A stretch of DNA of 17,115 nt. It comes from JAWLGW01 sp964569055 (GTDB lineage: Bacteria; Planctomycetota; J058). Shown here one piece after another: positions 13,253 through 17,115 of the stretch; position 1 is the first letter of the stretch; each line of letters opens with the position of its first letter. Where the stretch lies: assembly GCA_964569055.1 (NCBI GenBank), contig CAZMSZ010000141.1, positions 1 through 17,115 of the forward strand, written 5' to 3'. The translations under genes and the position numbers were made by a program. The notes beneath the pieces were generated by a model. The model did not search any database and was not told where the DNA came from. It saw only the letters and a list, made by a program, of their open reading frames with translations.

Positions 13253-14235
13253 GCACCTGTCCTACTTGGAGGCGCGAGGGTCGGCAAGCCGAACCAGCGC
13301 CCGAGCTCGACGCCCCGCCAGGGGGCCGGCCCATGATGCACCAGGACCTCGCTCCGGGCCACCGTCTCGAGCTCGTGCAGGTCGAGCGTGATCCGCCGCC
13401 GCATGCGGTTGCCGCTGGAGAGGAAGTAGTAGCACAGCTCGACCCGCCCGGCGCGCCCCGGCGGGAACCGGACCAGGCGGTCGTACACGTGGAGCCCGAG
13501 CCCGCCGTCCGCGCCCAGCTGGGTGAGCTGGACCTCGCTCGGGTGGACCACCAGCGGCAGGGCGCGCACGACCTCGGTCGCGACGTGGTGCTCGCTCACG
13601 CGCCCGCCGCCGTGGAGGTGGCGGTACTCGCTCAACCTGTACTGCGTCAGGACGGCGCGGGCGTCGTCGGGGAGGCCGGCCGGCAGGTGGACGTGGTCGC
13701 GCCCGCCGCGCCGCTGCCAGCCCGGCTCGAGCGCGCCGAGGTCGAGGCGGGTGCGGCGCGGATCGGGGAGCGCCTGACCGAGCGGCTCGGCGTCGAGGTT
13801 CGCCAGCGTGGCGCGGTAGGTCGCCGAGGCCAGCGCGAGCCGGTCGCGGTCGAGCCCGTCGACGACCTCGCCCACCTGCTCGACCTTCTCGACGCGGAGC
13901 GCCGCGGCGCTGTGCGGGTCGTCGAGGAAGTCCGGCTCGCGGAAGGTCGGGAAGTTGACGGTGTCCTCCTCGCCGGGGAAGTAGGCCGCGCGGATCGCCT
14001 CGTGGAGCAGGCGGTCGTCGAACGGGGTGGCGACGACCTCGAGCCCGAGGACCTCCCGCAGCAGCCGCAGGGCCTGCCGGTTGGCGCGCGCGAAGCAGGC
14101 GACCGTCAGCACGTCGCCGAGCCGGCGCAGCGCGAGCACGCCGAAGCTGGCCGCGACCACCGGCGTCAGCTCGGCCACCAGCGCGGGGTCGGCGCGCGCG
14201 GCCTCGAGGATCGCGCGCCGGCGGGTGTCGCTCAT
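13249..14235 (-). CDS. MshEN/GspE_N-like domain protein of unknown function
   Basis: 328 aa from ATG 14235, overlapping the GT9 stop by ATGA. Residues about 15-90 look like the N-terminal MshEN/GspE_N domain of type II secretion/type IV pilus ATPases (LVAELTPVVAASFGVLALRR, LGDVLTVACFARANRQALRL, GLEVVATPFDDRLLHEAIR), but the ATPase part is absent: no Walker A (GxxxxGKT) or Walker B was found. Some MshEN domains bind c-di-GMP; the ligand motif is not clearly preserved here. Residues 91-328 are unrecognised, with beta-like stretches (GRVELCYYFLSSGNR, RRRITLDLHELETVA). Likely soluble. The context with GT9, TPR-like, FHA and lipoprotein genes suggests a role in an envelope assembly. Confidence 0.65.
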   Translation of the reverse strand: MSDTRRRAILEAARADPALVAELTPVVAASFGVLALRRLGDVLTVACFARANRQALRLLREVLGLEVVATPFDDRLLHEAIRAAYFPGEEDTVNFPTFREPDFLDDPHSAAALRVEKVEQVGEVVDGLDRDRLALASATYRATLANLDAEPLGQALPDPRRTRLDLGALEPGWQRRGGRDHVHLPAGLPDDARAVLTQYRLSEYRHLHGGGRVSEHHVATEVVRALPLVVHPSEVQLTQLGADGGLGLHVYDRLVRFPPGRAGRVELCYYFLSSGNRMRRRITLDLHELETVARSEVLVHHGPAPWRGVELGRWFGLPTLAPPSRTGA

Positions 14236-15290
14236 GCGCTCGCCGGTCCGGCGACGCGCTCGGCGACGTCGCGCAGCAGCGCCTCCGCCGCCGCGAGGAC
14301 GCGCTCGGGCGTCAGCCGGCGCATGCACTGGAAGTCGAGCGGGCACACCTTGAGGTGGCACGGCCAGCAGGGGACCCGCTCGCTCACCAGGCGGAGCGCC
14401 GAGTAGTCGACCGCCGTGTAGCCGGGGTGGGTGGAGCCGATCAGGACCAGGACCGGGATCCCGGCGGCGATCCCGAAGTGACGTGGCCCCGAGTCGGTGG
14501 TGATCAGGAGCGCGCAGCGCTCGAGCACCGCGGTCAGCTCGCCGAGGCGGACCACCTCGTCCGCCCCCGGGAGCCGCTCGCCGGCCGCGGCGCACACCCG
14601 CTCGGCGAGCGGGCCCTCGTCGGGGCCGCGCAGGAGGAGCGGCGCGTAGCCGGCGCGCCGCAGCAGCCGGCACAGGGCGCCCGCGTGCTCGGGGAGCCAC
14701 TGCTTGGTCTCCCACGAGCCGCCCACGTTGATCGCGACCCGGCGCGCGCTCGGCGCGTTCAGGCGCGCCCGGGTGAGGAACGCCTCCGCCCACTCCCGCG
14801 CGGCGGGCGCCGGGGTCAGCGTGGGCCGACGCAACACGCCGCCGGTGTCGGCGCCGAGCGCCTCGAGCAGCCGCAGGTAGTAGTCGACCATGGGCACGGG
14901 GCGGAACAGCCCCTCGCGGGCGACGGGCAGCGCGTGGGTCAACAGCGCGCCGCGCCCGTTCAGGCCGTAGCCGACGCGGACCGGCGCGCCGCTCGCCCAG
15001 CCCACCAGGCCCGCGGAGACGCTGTTGGGGAGCAGGAACGCGGCGTCGAACGGGCCGTGCTCGCGCCGCAGCCGGCGCCCCTCCCGCAGCGGCCACAGCG
15101 GGCCGCCGCGCCGCTCGAGCGCGGCCGCCACGTCGAACAGCCCCTCGCCCTTCACGATCGAGAGCTGGAACGGCTTGCCGTGGGCTACCACCTCGGCGCG
15201 GGGGGCGGCGGCGCGCAGCGCGCGCAGGAACGGGGTGGCGAGGACCACGTCGCCCACCCAGTTGGGGAGCCGGACGTAGACCCGCTGCAC
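14232..15290 (-). CDS. Glycosyltransferase family 9 (heptosyltransferase-like)
   Basis: 352 aa, typical for WaaC/WaaF-type ADP-heptose:LPS heptosyltransferases, acting at the cytoplasmic face of the inner membrane. Start GTG 15290 fits the family opening (VQRVYVRLPNWVGDVVLATP), whose Asp14 matches the conserved catalytic Asp; a GTG 18 bases upstream is possible. C-terminal donor-site features: VAINVGGSWETKQWLP (185-200), TTDSGPRHFGIAAG (264-277) and a Cys-rich segment CWPCHLKVCPLDFQC (308-322), a metal-like cluster seen in some family members. No ribosome site was seen, but a good promoter sits just upstream, so the mRNA leader may be very short. First gene of the five-gene run; the exact sugar is not determined. 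Confidence 0.88.
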   Translation of the reverse strand: MQRVYVRLPNWVGDVVLATPFLRALRAAAPRAEVVAHGKPFQLSIVKGEGLFDVAAALERRGGPLWPLREGRRLRREHGPFDAAFLLPNSVSAGLVGWASGAPVRVGYGLNGRGALLTHALPVAREGLFRPVPMVDYYLRLLEALGADTGGVLRRPTLTPAPAAREWAEAFLTRARLNAPSARRVAINVGGSWETKQWLPEHAGALCRLLRRAGYAPLLLRGPDEGPLAERVCAAAGERLPGADEVVRLGELTAVLERCALLITTDSGPRHFGIAAGIPVLVLIGSTHPGYTAVDYSALRLVSERVPCWPCHLKVCPLDFQCMRRLTPERVLAAAEALLRDVAERVAGPASA

Positions 15291-15316
15291 GGCGTCGAGC
15301 GCGACCACACCGGGGA

Positions 15317-15345
15317 GTTGTAGACCCGCGCGCTCCGGCTGTCCA
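15317..15345 (-). promoter_or_regulatory. Putative promoter for the GT9-to-FHA operon
   Basis: Minus strand: -35 TGGACA (15345-15340), 17-base spacer, -10 TACAAC (15322-15317). The predicted start is near 15310, about 20 bases before GTG 15290. The palindrome GTCCACGTGGAC at 15341-15352 overlaps the -35, so a bound regulator would block it. Confidence 0.5.
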
Positions 15346-15389
15346 CGTGGACGGGGCCGGCCGGCCTGCGCGGCCCCTCTTGGCCGCTG

Positions 15390-15418
15390 TTGCGGGGGTC
15401 GTCGGGCGGCGTTAGAGT
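15390..15418 (+). promoter_or_regulatory. Putative promoter for groEL
   Basis: -35 TTGCGG at 15390-15395, 17-base spacer, -10 TAGAGT at 15413-15418, leaving about 60 bases of leader to ATG 15486. No CIRCE inverted repeat (TTAGCACTC-N9-GAGTGCTAA) was seen, so HrcA-type control is not evident here. Confidence 0.5.
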
Positions 15419-15485
15419 CCGCGCCCCTTCGCGAGGAGCGCGTCGCGCCGACCGCAGCCCTCGCCCAGCCGAACAGGAGTGGACC

Positions 15486-17105
<1,620 letters not shown>

Positions 17106-17115
17106 GCGGGGTCGG

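Overview
The window is very G+C-rich DNA (clearly above 70% by eye), almost certainly bacterial. The best taxonomic hints are a treble-clef-like zinc ribbon of a type common in Planctomycetota (in the SIS/PilZ protein), GYF_2, FHA and MshEN-like domains on otherwise unrecognised proteins, heptosyltransferase-type LPS sugar transfer, and a signal-peptide/beta-barrel protein implying an outer membrane. I infer a diderm, probably Planctomycetota or a similar high-GC lineage; this is inference from domain style only. Exactly 100 Ns at 11157-11256 mark a scaffold gap, so this is a draft or metagenome assembly.

Layout. (1) 1-771: a partial two-helix membrane protein (minus) diverges from a YgaP-TM-like small protein (plus); a perfect 12-bp palindrome lies between them. 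(2) 779-6898, minus strand: after a terminator at 6942-6961 come a deoxyhypusine-synthase-like gene and six consecutive small genes for Ala/Leu-rich membrane proteins. I call these M1 to M6; they look like diverged tandem paralogues. Most junctions overlap by four bases (ATGA or GTGA). M2 carries an apparent frameshift, and the M4-M5 junction is interrupted by two partial copies of a decayed Rpn/DUF4351-like gene. (3) 6991-8703, minus: a coiled-coil protein and an SPFH protein with a C-terminal GYF_2 domain, behind a good sigma70-type promoter and ended by the terminator. (4) 8835-11156, plus: a SIS-like/zinc-ribbon/PilZ fusion, then an exported probable beta-barrel protein running into the gap. 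(5) 11257-15290, minus: five overlapping or near-overlapping genes (GT9 heptosyltransferase, MshEN-like protein, single-pass TPR-like protein, lipoprotein, double-FHA protein). (6) 15486-17105, plus: groEL without an adjacent groES.

How they may work together. Two modules touch cyclic-di-GMP-type signalling (PilZ in region 4, MshEN-like in region 5), and region 5 combines phosphothreonine reading (FHA), an anchored TPR-like protein and a lipoprotein, which suggests an envelope-associated assembly. The SPFH pair is likely a membrane-organising unit. The candidate for an undescribed system is the DHS-like enzyme plus the M1-M6 family: a cytosolic polyamine-type enzyme translationally coupled to a tandem array of related small membrane proteins of unknown function.
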